Positions 9,401 to 17,051 of a stretch of DNA of 64,000 bases are shown piece by piece. The notes under the pieces were generated by a model. It was given only the letters and a program-made list of their open reading frames with translations. It ran no database searches and was not told the DNA's origin. Position numbers and translations under genes: made by a program. Location of the stretch: the NCBI GenBank assembly GCA_902780025.1, contig CACZDV010000007.1, positions 1-64,000 on the forward strand, in the 5' to 3' direction. Each line of letters opens with the position of its first letter. Positions within the stretch are counted from its first letter, which is position 1. Source of the stretch: an uncultured Prevotellaceae bacterium (GTDB lineage Bacteria > Bacteroidota > Bacteroidia > Bacteroidales > Bacteroidaceae).

Positions 9401-11538
9401 TTGTGCAGGGCATGGATGAACAGCTCGATACCGTCGTAACGCTGCTTTGTCTCAGAACTCACGGCATACTGCGTGCCTATCTTCTCGTTCCATCCGTAGT
9501 TGGCCGATGCCGTGAACTGGTCGATGATAGCGTCATACTTCACCTCTACCGCAAACGGCTCACTCTGCCACGACGGACGCTCACCAGGCACATTGAAGAA
9601 CTCCGTAGCAAAAGCACTATACACCCGCTCGTTAATCCAGCGCTCACCCAGATTGAAGTCCAACTCTTCAAAGGGGATAGGCTCGGGGATAGCCTCCTGC
9701 AAAGCCTTGGCACTCTGATACACCCTCAGCTCCTCTTGGTCCTTGATGGTCTCAGGCAGGTGGCTTGCATCTTGCTCCTTGGAACCTGCATCCAGCAACT
9801 CTGCCACCTTCGGCCACAGCTGCTTGATCTGCTCCAGCTTCTCAACGACGTTGCCACAGATAAACTGCGCCTTAATCTCGTACTGGTTGCCTACAGGCAG
9901 AGGGTTATAGAACACCTCGCCATGCAGGGCATCCAGCAGTTCGTCCTCGCTCATGCCAGTAAGCGCACTCATATACTTCATGTCAGCCTTACCGTAGTCG
10001 TTCAACGACTGAGCCAGTGCCTCCTGCGGTGTGTCGGCACCATGCACATCGTCGGTAGCGAAAGCCACCGGCTTCGTGAAGATGTCGGCTTTCTCCCAAC
10101 GGCCACGCTCGTCTCTCACCTCCAGCGATAGCAACTCCGTCAGGTTGCCGTGATTCTTGATAGCCTTCAGCGCCTTTACGTTGTCGCTCTTATTCAGCGC
10201 ACCGAACGACTCCACAAACGTGTCGTACAACTCGTTCAGGTCGCGGCGCAACGCCGTGTTCTCCTCGAACTTCGTAGCCTCGTACACATACAGTTCCTCG
10301 TATGTCTTGTGTATAGCCAGCATCGTCAACTGCTGTGCCGTCAGCTGCACCTTCTTCTCGGCGCTCTCGGTCTTATGTGTGGCTGTGTCACTCTCAAACA
10401 GCACCACATCCAGATTAGCAGCCATATCTTTTGCCAATGCCTTCTGCATGTCGCTGGCAATACCCTTCACGCCATCGTTGTGCATATAGACAAAACCACG
10501 CTTGCCATAGGCATCGGTGTCAACCGTCCACGACGTAGCAATCACATGGTCCTCATACATCTGGAAGTACATGTTGGTGGGGCATCCTGAGTCCTCATAC
10601 TGCGTCATCAGGAATGTCTCGTCAGCCGTCAGTCCTTGCTTGTGACTGTCTTTCTGCAACACCAGCAGGTCAGTACCTACCTCAGTGCCGGCATCCTTAA
10701 ACAGGTTGTTGGCCAGTCTATAGGCACCTATCAGACGTGCCTGCTTCAGCACCTCTGCCAACTGCTCGCCGTCGCGGTTCAGATAGTTCGAGGTGATGAT
10801 GTAAGCCTCGATACCGCCATCCCTCAGACAGTCCAGACCTTTCAGCACATAATACTTGTGTATCATCTTCGCTGCATCCCTGCGCACCTTATTGTCGCTC
10901 TTGCTATAGGCAGCATCAAATACGTTGATGTCGCCAAACGGCACGTTGGTGGCCACCAGGTCATACATTCCCAACTCGTCTTTCGGGAAGTGCTCGAAGC
11001 CATCCACATACACCTGCATCTTGGCATGGCCTTTCTGTGCGCCCAACATCAGACCCGTCAGCAAGTCCTTCTCAATTGCCGTCACGCTATAGCGCTGACA
11101 AGCCAGTGACGCATAGCCCACTGCATTGAAGGCAAACACACCGTTGCCGGCAGCAGGGTCAAGAATCGTGCTCGGTGCAATGCTCATCTGATTACGACCG
11201 TACTTCACATGGTAGATAGGATTGAAGATGGCCTTTACCAGTTCGTTAGGGGTATAGAAGGCTGTCAGCACCGATGCCTTCAACGACTGCATCCACTTCT
11301 GATACTCCTGCTCGCTGTTGCTGTACTTGTGCAGCAGCTCATGCAGCCGTACCGTATCGTCGTAACAGTCCTGGTCGGTCTTCGTCCACTTGCTCTTATC
11401 CAGTGGGTTCAGCACAAACCCCAGACCACCGAAGCCACTGTACTTCTCCAGCACTTCGTAGTCGTACTCACCATTCTTAGGCTCGAAAGCCTCCTGCAAT
11501 GCCGCGATGTTGTCGCGCAGTCTCGATAACTTACTCAT
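6487..11538 (-). CDS. DarB-like N6-adenine methylase / SNF2-type helicase fusion
   Basis: A 1,683-residue soluble protein with two enzymes. Residues 120-205 hold an N6-methyltransferase signature: DPAAGNGVF (127-135) binds S-adenosylmethionine, and NVPF (198-201) stands where NPPF/Y is usual. Residues from about 820 carry a superfamily-2 helicase/translocase: Walker A VGSGKT near 840, DESH near 1003, and the motif V-VI region with QRDGRAIRKGN near 1341. A coiled coil follows (about 1440-1500). This architecture is known from phage P1 DarB and from mobile elements, where it protects incoming DNA from restriction. No restriction nuclease is nearby, which argues against a restriction-modification system. 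It is the largest gene of the leftward operon. Confidence 0.9.
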   Translation of the reverse strand: MSKLSRLRDNIAALQEAFEPKNGEYDYEVLEKYSGFGGLGFVLNPLDKSKWTKTDQDCYDDTVRLHELLHKYSNSEQEYQKWMQSLKASVLTAFYTPNELVKAIFNPIYHVKYGRNQMSIAPSTILDPAAGNGVFAFNAVGYASLACQRYSVTAIEKDLLTGLMLGAQKGHAKMQVYVDGFEHFPKDELGMYDLVATNVPFGDINVFDAAYSKSDNKVRRDAAKMIHKYYVLKGLDCLRDGGIEAYIITSNYLNRDGEQLAEVLKQARLIGAYRLANNLFKDAGTEVGTDLLVLQKDSHKQGLTADETFLMTQYEDSGCPTNMYFQMYEDHVIATSWTVDTDAYGKRGFVYMHNDGVKGIASDMQKALAKDMAANLDVVLFESDTATHKTESAEKKVQLTAQQLTMLAIHKTYEELYVYEATKFEENTALRRDLNELYDTFVESFGALNKSDNVKALKAIKNHGNLTELLSLEVRDERGRWEKADIFTKPVAFATDDVHGADTPQEALAQSLNDYGKADMKYMSALTGMSEDELLDALHGEVFYNPLPVGNQYEIKAQFICGNVVEKLEQIKQLWPKVAELLDAGSKEQDASHLPETIKDQEELRVYQSAKALQEAIPEPIPFEELDFNLGERWINERVYSAFATEFFNVPGERPSWQSEPFAVEVKYDAIIDQFTASANYGWNEKIGTQYAVSSETKQRYDGIELFIHALHNTCPKLMRYKKDANGDYVYNDKYEKEKEEDPEKTQLANTKIEEIRQGFVDWLLRQPKPFRDELAAIYNRRFNCFVKPKYDGSHQTFPGIDLKGLEKKYGIKHIYGSQKDCVWMLVLNGGGICDHEVGSGKTLIMCMAAHEMKRLGFVHKPMIIGLKANVSAIAETYRTAYPQAKVLYAGAKDYSAKERVDFFNKMKNNDWDCVIMSHDQFSRIPQSQDIELEVMQDEVQQLEDAMNAMEGWDWGNRSRIQKGLERRKRNLEAKIDGLLDAIGDTKDDVVDFNLMGIDHIFVDESHMFKNLQFSTRHDRVAGLGNSEGSKRAFNLLMAIRTIQKRTGKDLGATFLSGTTVTNSLTELYSLFKYLRPKAMAKQNITCFDAWAAIFTKKSQEFEFSITNQIVLKERFRYFIKVPELAMFYNEITDFRTAEDVGIERPEKHARLLNIKPTPDQEEFIKTLMEFAKTGDFSLIGINGATEKQQMAKMLYATDMARKMSLDMRLIDPGYQDHPRSKASRCAYLVSEYYKKFNDVKGTQLVFSDLSAYDPKKWNVYDEIKRKLVEEYGIPADEIRFIQEAKCESKKQKLIDEVNEGKVRVLFGSTQMLGTGVNAQQRVVAVHHLDTPWRPSDLEQRDGRAIRKGNEIAKLYNDNKVEIIIYAVERSLDSYKFNLLHCKQTFINQLKRGQLAKRTLDEGSMEEKGMNFSEYMAILSGNTDLLERAKLEKKIAGLESERKNFLRDQRDQQEKMKSLEEDNERHERHIRSAQGDYDKFLQRKRPDENGFVVNDLTIDGWTMPEQTKDGKPMTADDKAKALGERLLQIAATAKTCDIHLRIGEIYGFPVVVKSIERGFNLMGQMEYDNLFFVEGTTLKYSHNGGRLTKVSARQSAENPLQALMYIPTLIEQWQTKMDENNARLEQLKSIKCEAWPKEDELRKLKAELGKLDRKINEELNGGSKKSDKSEGKTSDASELRKAA

Positions 11539-11587
11539 ATTGTAAAATATTAAATTCGTTCAATTCGTTATATTCGTGGTCGTAAAG

Positions 11588-13003
11588 TCAAGCAGACTTG
11601 GCCTTTTTGGCCTTGGTCTGCTTGCAATAGTCAGAGTGGCTGAATATGAAGCTCACAGCCGCATTGATGGCTACTGTGCGCCTGCCGTTGGCATGTATCG
11701 TACTCATGCACTCCTGATTGCCCTTGCCTATCTCGATGCCGACAAGCAAGTGGAGCATCAGCCAGTCGAAGTCAGATACCGTCACCTCGTCGTCGATAGC
11801 CGATGTGGTGAAAGCCTCGGTCACGCTGCCCAGCTGCTGTAGGATGCGGGCTTTGGTCAGTACCGACATCTTGCGCTCCGTCTCGGTCACTGAGAAACAC
11901 ATCCGTCCGTAGTGCTCCATCCACGGCGTCAGCGTCTGGTTGCCGGTCTTGTTGTCAATAGCTTCCCATGCGTCAAACAGACGCATCACCTCTCTTACAG
12001 CCTGCATCGTAGGACCGTCCTCCCAGCGCACCGCCACGTCGCCATAGCGGTCACACTTCACTGTGAACTTCGCACCGGGGAACTTTGCCTTGAGCATCGT
12101 CTTCAGGTTGCTCATAGCCACCTCTTTCTGCTCCTTGGCCGTCAGTCCTCGACTCAGTGCTATCAGCTTCGGCTCCCACTCCGCTATCATCGGACGCTGC
12201 TCGGCCTCGATACGGGCCATACGCTCAGCCTCCAATCGTGCTTTCTCCTGTTCCACATAGGCAATGTGCGCCTTGATGCGGTCTATCTGACTGCCAAACA
12301 GCGTCTCATAGCCTACAGGCATATAGTAGTCGGATATCGTCTGGTCGCCCATCGGATTGCCGAACACGCAGTACTGTTCGCTACGGAACATCACCACCTT
12401 GCCCACCGTCTGCTTCTTATAGATACCATTGGCGGGGTCGGCATCCTGCAACGTCTCACGGCCACCATAGATGCAGCCGGTCTCCATGCTGTTCAGCAGC
12501 TTGCTCAGACTGGCGTTCAGGATATCGAACGACTGGCACTCCACGATGTGCTCAATCCTTACAACCGTCTCTTCCTTCACGCCCATCTTGATCACCACAT
12601 GCAGCAGTTCGTCACCACTCAGGTTATCCCACTCGAACATACTGCGGGTGAAGTTCACCATACGGGCATAGACATACTCGCCCTGCTTCCATTCCAAGTG
12701 GCTGCGCTGCTTGTTCTTTCGAGCCTGGTCGATAGCCATCTCCTTCTTTCGGCGCTCTTGCTCACGGCGTTCACGCTCCCATCGCTCCCTGTCCTCACGT
12801 TCGCGGCGCTCCCTACCCTTGCGGGCCTTGCTATAGTCGCCGTTCAGTTCAGCCTTGCGTTCCTCATACTGGCTTTGCATCTCCTGAAACTCAGCCGTAG
12901 CGTTAGGGTTGTCGGGGTTGCGGTCGGGGTGCATCTTAATCACCATCTTGCGGTGTTCCTGCTCCAACTGCTCTTGGGTCATGCAATTCTTAAAATACTC
13001 CAT
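11588..13003 (-). CDS. J-domain (DnaJ-like) protein
   Basis: A 471-residue protein whose N-terminus is a J domain: helix II contains HRKMVIKMHPDRNP with the HPD tripeptide at residues 25-27, followed by the usual basic/acidic helix III. HPD is the element that stimulates DnaK ATPase. Residues 60-110 are an Arg/Glu-rich helix. The remaining 350 residues are unfamiliar, and no Gly/Phe region or zinc finger of true DnaJ is present. It could recruit host DnaK, for example to remodel the Rep initiator, as DnaJ/DnaK do for iteron-plasmid initiators; that is inference. Confidence 0.8.
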   Translation of the reverse strand: MEYFKNCMTQEQLEQEHRKMVIKMHPDRNPDNPNATAEFQEMQSQYEERKAELNGDYSKARKGRERREREDRERWERERREQERRKKEMAIDQARKNKQRSHLEWKQGEYVYARMVNFTRSMFEWDNLSGDELLHVVIKMGVKEETVVRIEHIVECQSFDILNASLSKLLNSMETGCIYGGRETLQDADPANGIYKKQTVGKVVMFRSEQYCVFGNPMGDQTISDYYMPVGYETLFGSQIDRIKAHIAYVEQEKARLEAERMARIEAEQRPMIAEWEPKLIALSRGLTAKEQKEVAMSNLKTMLKAKFPGAKFTVKCDRYGDVAVRWEDGPTMQAVREVMRLFDAWEAIDNKTGNQTLTPWMEHYGRMCFSVTETERKMSVLTKARILQQLGSVTEAFTTSAIDDEVTVSDFDWLMLHLLVGIEIGKGNQECMSTIHANGRRTVAINAAVSFIFSHSDYCKQTKAKKAKSA

Positions 13004-13044
13004 AGCTATATCGTGTTTTAAAACATTATTTTCTCACCAAAAGA

Positions 13045-13075
13045 GGACCGGCGTGCTGTCACAGCAGGCCAGTCC
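13045..13075 (-). terminator. Intergenic hairpin before the J-domain gene
   Basis: Minus-strand reading gives an imperfect 15-bp hairpin (GGACTGGCCTGCTGT paired with ACAGCACGCCGGTCC) followed by TCTTTTGG. It lies in the 105-nt gap between the gene at 13109 and the J-domain gene and could act as a partial terminator or attenuator. Confidence 0.5.
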
Positions 13076-13108
13076 GAAACAAAAATCTTACAATATGTGC
13101 AAAGTTTA

Positions 13109-13504
13109 TCATTCACACTCAAAGTAGAATATCACGTTCAGTTGATTGTTCAGCTGATAGAACTCTACCTTTAGGTCGGGATTGTCTTCACACTCCCAAG
13201 CCTTGAACACCTTCTTGTAATGCTCTAAGACTTCGTTTTTCGTTTCCTCAAAGTCCTCACTGGCAGAAACGCCAATCACCTTGATAGTGATATGACTTGC
13301 ACCATAAGTCCAAGTCACATCGACGTATGCCGAATAATTCACGCACTTAGGAAATTCCTCGTCGTAAACTTCCGCCAAACCCACCAGATGCCGTACACCA
13401 TTCTTACGATGGTCAGGCCCTGCATAGAAATCTCCGAAGACCTCGTCCTCGAAAGGATCTTCCATCAAGTTTTTGTTGTCAATGGGTGCATCAATCTTTT
13501 CCAT
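13109..13504 (-). CDS. Hypothetical acidic protein
   Basis: A 131-residue protein with an acidic N-terminus (LMEDPFEDEVFGDFYAG) and a beta-rich centre. Its start has the leader AACGATACGACT-ATG, identical to that at 6224. Function unknown. Confidence 0.7.
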   Translation of the reverse strand: MEKIDAPIDNKNLMEDPFEDEVFGDFYAGPDHRKNGVRHLVGLAEVYDEEFPKCVNYSAYVDVTWTYGASHITIKVIGVSASEDFEETKNEVLEHYKKVFKAWECEDNPDLKVEFYQLNNQLNVIFYFECE

Positions 13505-13516
13505 AGTCGTATCGTT

Positions 13517-14638
13517 TTAGATTACTCTGTACACTTTCGGCGTTACATCGTTGCTCAGGCCCACTTCTACGGTGCAGCCCTCATAGACGCCGAGCTTCTC
13601 CATCGTGTCCTCACTGCCAAGACTGGCTTTCTCCATAGTACGTGCCCCGATAGTCACAGGGTCAAACCAGCAGACAGGGGTACGACGGCCCGTAGCACCA
13701 ACGGTTATCTCTATGCGCCTTACCGTGGTCGTCGTCTTCTGCGGTGGGAACTTGTAGGCGATGCAGCCTTTCGGATGGTGGTCGGTATAACCCATCCTCT
13801 CAGCCAGCGGCTTGGTGTTTATCTTCACCACCACACCGTCAGTAGGCCAGTCCAGTGCGTCACGCTCGATAGCGAACTCACCCAGACGCTTGATAACATT
13901 CGGCGTCCAGCAACCCTTATAGCCACAGGTCTTGAAGCCTAAGTCCTCGGCAATGTCGATAGCACAAGACTCTGTGCCGATGTTGTCGCCTTCCAACTGC
14001 CACACCACGAACTCCAGCAGCGTCGTGTCGGCGGTCACATAGTTCTTGCCACAGATGCCACTTGCTGCACTTCTGCAGTCGGCATAGCTCTCTGACATCA
14101 ACGATAGTTGAGACTTGGGGCATACTATCTCGCCGCGCACCTCAACCCTACCCATTTCAGTAATCGTGATAGGCACCGTCGGTATCATCTTCACGTGCTC
14201 CATCAGGTCGCTGCCCTGCTTGCCGTCGCCACGGGTAGCGGCGCTGTTCAGCGTGCCGTCCTGATACACCAGCGAACAACTGATGCCGTCCAACTTCCAT
14301 TCCAGTTCGTAGTAGATGCCAGCGTCCTGCTTTTTCAGCTTCTTCTCCGTAGCGGCAATCCATTTCTCAACCGCCTCTGTTGTCTGTGCTTTCTGGCACG
14401 ATAGCATCGGTTTGCGGTGGCGAACAAGTCGCTTGCCGTTACCCGACAGGTCGCTTCCTACACACTGCGTCGGCGAGTCAGGTAGCGTCCACTCGGGATG
14501 CTCCAACTCCGCCAACTCTATGCAGTCCACCATCGCATCAAACGTCGCGTCGCTGATAGTCGGCTTGCTCAGCACATAATACTCAAAGCTCCGTTGCTTC
14601 GCTTCGTTCACCATCTGGATATACTCTTTCTGTGTCAT
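13517..14638 (-). CDS. ligA: Minimal NAD-dependent DNA ligase
   Basis: A 373-residue version of LigA. It keeps domain Ia (YYVLSKPTISDATFD, residues 20-34, which binds NAD), the nucleotidyltransferase domain with the catalytic lysine in KLDG (K115), the RGDG motif (136-139), and the OB fold (AYKFPPQ onwards). It ends at the OB fold, so the zinc finger, helix-hairpin-helix and BRCT domains of the usual 650-700 residue enzyme are missing. The frame ends cleanly with normal spacing to the next gene, so this is a compact form and not a broken gene. It would seal nicks during phage DNA replication or repair. Confidence 0.88.
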   Translation of the reverse strand: MTQKEYIQMVNEAKQRSFEYYVLSKPTISDATFDAMVDCIELAELEHPEWTLPDSPTQCVGSDLSGNGKRLVRHRKPMLSCQKAQTTEAVEKWIAATEKKLKKQDAGIYYELEWKLDGISCSLVYQDGTLNSAATRGDGKQGSDLMEHVKMIPTVPITITEMGRVEVRGEIVCPKSQLSLMSESYADCRSAASGICGKNYVTADTTLLEFVVWQLEGDNIGTESCAIDIAEDLGFKTCGYKGCWTPNVIKRLGEFAIERDALDWPTDGVVVKINTKPLAERMGYTDHHPKGCIAYKFPPQKTTTTVRRIEITVGATGRRTPVCWFDPVTIGARTMEKASLGSEDTMEKLGVYEGCTVEVGLSNDVTPKVYRVI

Positions 14639-14642
14639 TGTC

Positions 14643-15032
14643 TCACTTGTTTTGTTCTAACACTTGCCATACACTCTCATATACTGAGTCGATACCAGCG
14701 CAGGGCTTGATGCAGGTGAAGTCATTGGCCTTTACATCTGTATAGGCATCGCCAATGTCGCCATTCTCATTCTGCTCGGCCAACTCGAACGTGTCAATGT
14801 CCCAGCAAACGTCAAGCACCAACTGCCCGTCCTCGTAGTACACCTTAGAGACCTCGGCCTCCATGTAGTCCACATCCCAGTCGAAGGGCGCACCGATAAC
14901 GTAAGCGTTGTCGGCACTACTACCGAGTAGGTCAACCTCCGTCACGTCATGCTCCACCATTAGCTTCACAATCTCTGCCACAATCTCCTTGTGCAGGTTC
15001 CTGATGTCGCCATAGAAATCTTTCTTCTCCAT
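14643..15032 (-). CDS. Hypothetical protein
   Basis: A 129-residue acidic protein. The reading frame is open upstream to 15095 but would then overlap the previous gene. The ATG at 15032 has the operon's AAACGAATGAGACG-type leader and gives a normal 17-nt gap. The central segment (DWDVDYMEAEVSKVYYEDG) looks like alternating strands. It ends 4 nt before the ligase gene. Confidence 0.7.
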   Translation of the reverse strand: MEKKDFYGDIRNLHKEIVAEIVKLMVEHDVTEVDLLGSSADNAYVIGAPFDWDVDYMEAEVSKVYYEDGQLVLDVCWDIDTFELAEQNENGDIGDAYTDVKANDFTCIKPCAGIDSVYESVWQVLEQNK

Positions 15033-15049
15033 CGTCTCATTCGTTTTAG

Positions 15050-15439
15050 TTATGCCCATTTGCATTTCCCGTTCCTGACCGTTCCGTGGTCGCATCCGGA
15101 ATCGGGCCAGATTTTAATTTCAGAGCCGTCAGCCAGATAAGGTGCAATTGTCTCGAAGGCATCCATCATAAGACTCTCCCAGCCATAGGAGGCGTCGAAG
15201 TCGGCATACTCCCAGTCGTCGGTGGTCGAAGGTTCCAGCTTTCCCTTCCAGCCGCCGAAGAATATGCCCATCAGGTCGTGCAGGTTGTCTGTTGACATAC
15301 CGAGTTCCTCCGTGAAGTGTGGAAGATTGTAAGCAACGTGCTCCTCTTCATGCCTGTCAAGTTTGGCCTGCAGCGCTTTCTTTGCGCCGTCCTCATCCCT
15401 GAACCGCGCTTTGATTTCTACAGAATAACATTGTCCCAT
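15050..15439 (-). CDS. Hypothetical protein
   Basis: A 129-residue protein of unknown function. It begins MGQCYSVEIKARF, a beta strand after a short turn, and has a Cys/His-bearing tail (DSGCDHGTVRNGKCKWA) that might bind metal. It is separated by only 2 nt from the gene at 15443, so the two are likely translationally coupled. Confidence 0.7.
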   Translation of the reverse strand: MGQCYSVEIKARFRDEDGAKKALQAKLDRHEEEHVAYNLPHFTEELGMSTDNLHDLMGIFFGGWKGKLEPSTTDDWEYADFDASYGWESLMMDAFETIAPYLADGSEIKIWPDSGCDHGTVRNGKCKWA

Positions 15440-15442
15440 AGT

Positions 15443-15802
15443 CTATCCGATATAAATCTCGTTCATTATGTCTTCAAACGGATCCTCCGGCACATCGTCC
15501 TGCGCCGTTCTCCTGTTCAGGGATATCGTCGTATAGGTTTCAGCCCCTGCGATAATGTCCTTGCCACAGCGGAACTCCACCTCAATACTCCGCATACCCT
15601 TCTTGTCGCGCTTCTCCGTTACGGTAGGCTCCAGTTCACTGTCACCACTCATGGCGGATGCAATCACCTTCTCCATATAACCCTTTGCCACATCCTCAGA
15701 CTCGAAGATGCGATAGGCCAGCGAGTTTCTATTGTTCTTCACGTCGCTGCCAGGCTCATACCACTCGTTCTTTACGTCGAGTATATAAACAACTCTTGCC
15801 AT
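15443..15802 (-). CDS. Hypothetical protein
   Basis: A 119-residue alpha/beta protein beginning MARVVYILDVKNEWYEPG. No family recognised. It lies in the leftward operon between genes with 13- and 2-nt gaps. Confidence 0.68.
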   Translation of the reverse strand: MARVVYILDVKNEWYEPGSDVKNNRNSLAYRIFESEDVAKGYMEKVIASAMSGDSELEPTVTEKRDKKGMRSIEVEFRCGKDIIAGAETYTTISLNRRTAQDDVPEDPFEDIMNEIYIG

Positions 15803-15815
15803 AGTCGTTACTCGT

Positions 15816-16457
15816 TTATGTGTTACTCACTTCACTATATCCCTTGCTGCACTGGCGAACGTCGATAACGCCATTCTCCAGATACACGATGCCGTACAAA
15901 TTGCCATACCACACTTTCTTGATTTTGCGTACAGCAGCTATCCAGTCTTCTTTCTTCGCAGGATCCACGCCTAAATAGCTATAGCCGTTGTCGTGATACC
16001 AGGCGAAGTGCATACCCTCTGCAGGCTCGTAGGCTTCAACCTCTTTCCAGCCGACAATCTCACCATTCAATCGGAAGCGCATAGCTTCCGTTGAGATGTA
16101 GGCCAGAGTCTCGTAGGTCGTAGTCCACGTCTGCTTAGTCCAGATATTCTTGTGCTCCTGCTCCAGTGTCATATAGGCCAGGTTCACACTTGCCGCACAG
16201 TCGGTCATCCGTTGCACCTCTTCAGGTGTTGCCTCTCTCCATGAGCCGTAGGAAACAATCCTCTTGCTCGGCCCGAAGCAGAAAGTGCCGTCTGCATAGA
16301 CAATGCCGTCGGTCGTAAATTCACAGCCTTTCTCAATATTCTTCTTGTTGTAGTCGCTCACGGCCACAATAGCGGGAGTGTTAGGGACCTTCTTATACGA
16401 AGACCCGAAGATGCTATACACCTTGGTCTTCACATCGTCAATCACATAATAATTCAT
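15816..16457 (-). CDS. Hypothetical protein
   Basis: A 213-residue protein rich in aromatic residues and strands (NGYSYLGVDPAK, WYGNLYGIVYLENGVIDVR). No export signal. Its start overlaps the end of the previous gene by 4 nt, which suggests translational coupling. Confidence 0.7.
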   Translation of the reverse strand: MNYYVIDDVKTKVYSIFGSSYKKVPNTPAIVAVSDYNKKNIEKGCEFTTDGIVYADGTFCFGPSKRIVSYGSWREATPEEVQRMTDCAASVNLAYMTLEQEHKNIWTKQTWTTTYETLAYISTEAMRFRLNGEIVGWKEVEAYEPAEGMHFAWYHDNGYSYLGVDPAKKEDWIAAVRKIKKVWYGNLYGIVYLENGVIDVRQCSKGYSEVSNT

Positions 16458-16675
16458 TCTTCGTCCTCCTTCTTTTCTCTCTTGGGAATACCCATAATCT
16501 CAGCAATAATCTCCATAGATGTCCAGAACATCTGTTCGCAGTAGTCATCGCTCATCTTCGAGGCCAGACGTTCCATAGTGTCATCGTCCACCTCACTTGT
16601 ATCGAAGCCTCTTTCTTCTAAATCATCCCTGCTTACACTCGTAATAGGGAAGAACTCTTTTTCTTGTTTTGCCAT
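16454..16675 (-). CDS. Small hypothetical protein
   Basis: A 73-residue protein if translation begins at the ATG at 16675 (MAKQEKEFFPITSVS), which has the operon's conserved leader (AACGAGATACGGCA-ATG). A longer frame to 16723 would overlap the upstream gene. It is acidic and ends in KREKKEDEE. Confidence 0.65.
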   Translation of the reverse strand: MAKQEKEFFPITSVSRDDLEERGFDTSEVDDDTMERLASKMSDDYCEQMFWTSMEIIAEIMGIPKREKKEDEE

Positions 16676-16688
16676 TGCCGTATCTCGT

Positions 16689-16994
16689 TTATTGGTTCGT
16701 ACAATTTCTCTCCTTCCACGCATTGATCAGGAACCTACGGTAAGCAAGCCTACGCAGGTAGGACCATTTGTGGTTGTGACGTTGAAGTCCATGCCTGTTT
16801 GCATGATGTCTCAGCCAAATCTGATAATTTCTCCCTTTCAACTTTTTATACCCAAATAACCAAAAGCGCACGTTCTTCAACGTCATCCAAATGTATCTGC
16901 AAATATAAGCGCACGCTTTCAGAACTACATAAACAACAACCAAGGTTATTACAGCCCATACGGTAGCACCGGTATAATAAAACAATTTCTCCAT
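16689..16994 (-). CDS. Small membrane protein with basic tail
   Basis: A 101-residue protein with one strong membrane segment (about residues 8-33, VWAVITLVVVYVVLKACAYI) and a cytoplasmic tail rich in Arg, His, Lys and Tyr. The positive tail could touch nucleic acid or the inner membrane surface. Function unknown. Confidence 0.65.
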   Translation of the reverse strand: MEKLFYYTGATVWAVITLVVVYVVLKACAYICRYIWMTLKNVRFWLFGYKKLKGRNYQIWLRHHANRHGLQRHNHKWSYLRRLAYRRFLINAWKERNCTNQ

Positions 16995-17051
16995 AGTCGG
17001 TTTCGTTTGATAGATTTTGAGGAGCCGTCAGGCGACGACCCCTCGATAGTG

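Noticed and set aside
6487..11538. A restriction-modification locus
   Set aside because: There is no restriction nuclease or specificity subunit near the methylase-helicase fusion. Its layout is that of DarB-like antirestriction proteins.
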